In this document: piece after piece, positions 62,849 through 64,000 of the stretch
How positions within the stretch are numbered: the stretch's first letter is position 1
Layout: every line of letters begins with the position of its first letter
Assembly: GCA_018432315.1 (NCBI GenBank)
Contig: JAHDLB010000005.1
Location: 1-64,000, forward strand
DNA from: Anaerolineae bacterium
Lineage (GTDB): Bacteria > Chloroflexota > Anaerolineae > Aggregatilineales > Aggregatilineaceae
Direction of reading: 5' to 3'
Length of the DNA stretch: 64,000 bases
Position numbers and translations under genes: made by a program
Notes under the pieces: generated by a model
Databases searched by the model: none
Seen by the model: only the letters and a program-made list of their open reading frames with translations
What the model was told of the DNA's origin: nothing

Positions 62849-63160
62849 ATGTCTGACAAGTATGAGAGCCGGGCCAGGCTGTTTCGTGTATTAGGACATC
62901 CTGCGCGGCTGCAAATTCTGGATATGCTGGCGATCAAGCCAAGCTGTGTGTGTGCGATCACCGAGCAAATGGGCTGTCGCCAGCCGTATGCGTCGCAGCA
63001 GTTGGCGGTGTTGCGCGAGGCGGGGCTGATCGTCGCGGAACGAGAAGGTCTCAACGTGCGCTACCGGCTGGCTTCGCCCGACGTGCAGCGTTTGATACAG
63101 CGCGAAGCCGATGTGATGACTCGTGTTGGACCATTATCTGCTCGCGAAAACAGCGGATGA
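62849..63160 (+). CDS. arsR: ArsR-family repressor (arsR3)
   Basis: 103 aa winged helix: LGHPARLQILDML, sensor pair Cys33-Val-Cys35 (SCVCAITEQMG), recognition helix QPYASQQLAVLREAGLI. Very like arsR1 in its DNA-binding helix, so both may bind operator A. No terminal cysteine cluster, unlike arsR1. Confidence 0.92.
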   Translation: MSDKYESRARLFRVLGHPARLQILDMLAIKPSCVCAITEQMGCRQPYASQQLAVLREAGLIVAEREGLNVRYRLASPDVQRLIQREADVMTRVGPLSARENSG

Positions 63161-63205
63161 TGGTCATGGCCTGATGCTTGACTATTGAAGTTCCCAGGAG
63201 AAAAC

Positions 63206-64000
63206 GTGCTCATGAATGTTCGCTACTTCCTTGTTTTCACGCTGATGGTGACAGCTCTTTTACTGGGTTGGACTGTGAGTAGTGTATTGGCATCAGCGTA
63301 TCCAACAGTCTCCGCTCCCTCAGCATCCTCGATGGCTGACCCGATCGACCGGCCCGCCTATCGCCAGCAAACGCCGGTTGTCAACGCGGTGCTGTTTTGG
63401 TCGCAGACGTGCCCTCACTGCCACCATGTGATCGACAACGTGTTGCCGCCGATCAAAGAGCAGTATCGCGACCAGCTCAATGTGCTGTTGGTTGAGATGC
63501 GATCGCAGGAGGATTGGGAACTGCTCGCCCAAACCGCCGCTCAGTATGGCATACCGCGCGGGGGCGTTGGCGTGCCGTTCATGGTTATTGGAGACCGGGT
63601 ATTGATTGGCTCCGGTGACATCCCGGCTGAACTGCCCGGCCTGGTCGACGCGCATCTGGCGAATGGCGGCCTTGGCCTGCCAGACATACCAGGGCTGGAC
63701 AAAGGCGTGTCCTTCCGGCTGCCCGGTGAAGAGGTGTGTGAGCCAGGGACGGATTGCGATGAGGTCACAGCGGTGGTGACTGAACAATCCAAGGCAGACG
63801 GGCACGATCTGGCGGTTGCCATCATGGCGGGCATGGGGATTGCATTGGCCTTCGTGGGGCTGAATACAGCCCGTCACTTTCGTGGCCTCTCGACAGTCCG
63901 GATACCTAAGTGGGTGGAACAGGCTACGCCCTGGCTGGGTGTTGTGGGATTGGGTGTGGCGCTCTACATGGCTTATGTCGAAACACAGGCGGTTGAGGCG
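63206..64000 (+). CDS. Thioredoxin-VKOR fusion protein (3' end cut by window)
   Basis: At least 265 aa, with no stop before the window ends. N-terminal signal-anchor (about 3-28), a periplasmic thioredoxin domain with WSQTCPHCHHV and cis-Pro in GVGVPFMV, a linker with two further cysteines, a membrane segment (about 195-215), and then the start of a VKOR domain (WLGVVGLGVALYMAYVETQ). Trx-VKOR proteins form or isomerise disulfides outside the membrane using quinone. GTG 63206 lies 5 nt after AGGAG; ATG 63212 is the alternative. It follows arsR3 by 45 nt. Confidence 0.85.
   Translation, partial: MLMNVRYFLVFTLMVTALLLGWTVSSVLASAYPTVSAPSASSMADPIDRPAYRQQTPVVNAVLFWSQTCPHCHHVIDNVLPPIKEQYRDQLNVLLVEMRSQEDWELLAQTAAQYGIPRGGVGVPFMVIGDRVLIGSGDIPAELPGLVDAHLANGGLGLPDIPGLDKGVSFRLPGEEVCEPGTDCDEVTAVVTEQSKADGHDLAVAIMAGMGIALAFVGLNTARHFRGLSTVRIPKWVEQATPWLGVVGLGVALYMAYVETQAVEA

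Overview
The window is bacterial, dense with genes and, for most of its length, very GC-rich. The gene content fits a Chloroflexota (Anaerolineae-like) chromosome: a natural SHMT-GcvT fusion, a two-subunit glycine decarboxylase, lipoproteins with Thr/Pro-rich linkers carrying LysM, DM13 or SH3b domains, a membrane-anchored CHAT protease and several secreted proteins without recognisable relatives. The phylum is inferred from gene content; no rRNA gene is present.

From 1 to about 48.9 kb is chromosomal core. It holds an MFS transporter and an A-type Fe-S carrier; ygfZ; a LysM lipoprotein and a methyltransferase; argS, dcd, a site-2 protease and a GAF/PAS histidine kinase; membrane glycosyltransferases, a flippase-like protein and a second MFS protein; a surface-glycan block (flippase, sulfotransferase, GT2); rarA and a YcaQ-like protein; and the glycine cleavage operon gcvH-gcvPA-gcvPB behind a tandem glycine riboswitch. 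Then come tgt and uppP, a run of exported proteins (30.4-39.7 kb), a CHAT protease, a PIG-V-like transferase, fetAB, a SagB-type oxidoreductase, the SHMT-GcvT fusion and tRNA-Val(TAC). The gcv operon has no gcvT; the only T-protein in view is the C-terminal part of the fusion.

From about 48.9 kb to the right edge the base composition is visibly less GC-rich and the content changes to an arsenic-resistance island. It opens with a frameshifted tyrosine-integrase pseudogene cut by an IS3-type transposase fragment. The resistance genes are two Acr3 efflux pumps, ArsA, ArsD, three ArsR repressors, an ArsP-like permease, an ArsE/ArsF/ArsG-like thiol-redox and permease module, three small CxxC thioredoxin-fold proteins, a ferredoxin-DUF169-ferredoxin-PIG-L deacetylase operon, and a thioredoxin-VKOR protein cut by the window end. 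Gene wrecks (FmdE-like, dihydrolipoamide-dehydrogenase-like and a truncated small redox protein) lie between the working genes.

Two operator codes can be read by eye in the island. One is a 16-nt ATTC-N8-GAAT palindrome at four promoters (arsR1, permease/arsFGE, ferredoxin-DUF169 operon, Trx/arsR3/VKOR operon). The other is TYCAA-N6-TTGRA at the arsA and arsR2 promoters. This suggests two ArsR circuits: one for the classical pump (arsA-acr3, arsR2-arsD) and one for an accessory redox programme. The ferredoxin-DUF169-ferredoxin-PIG-L operon placed under an ArsR-type operator is the best candidate for something undescribed.
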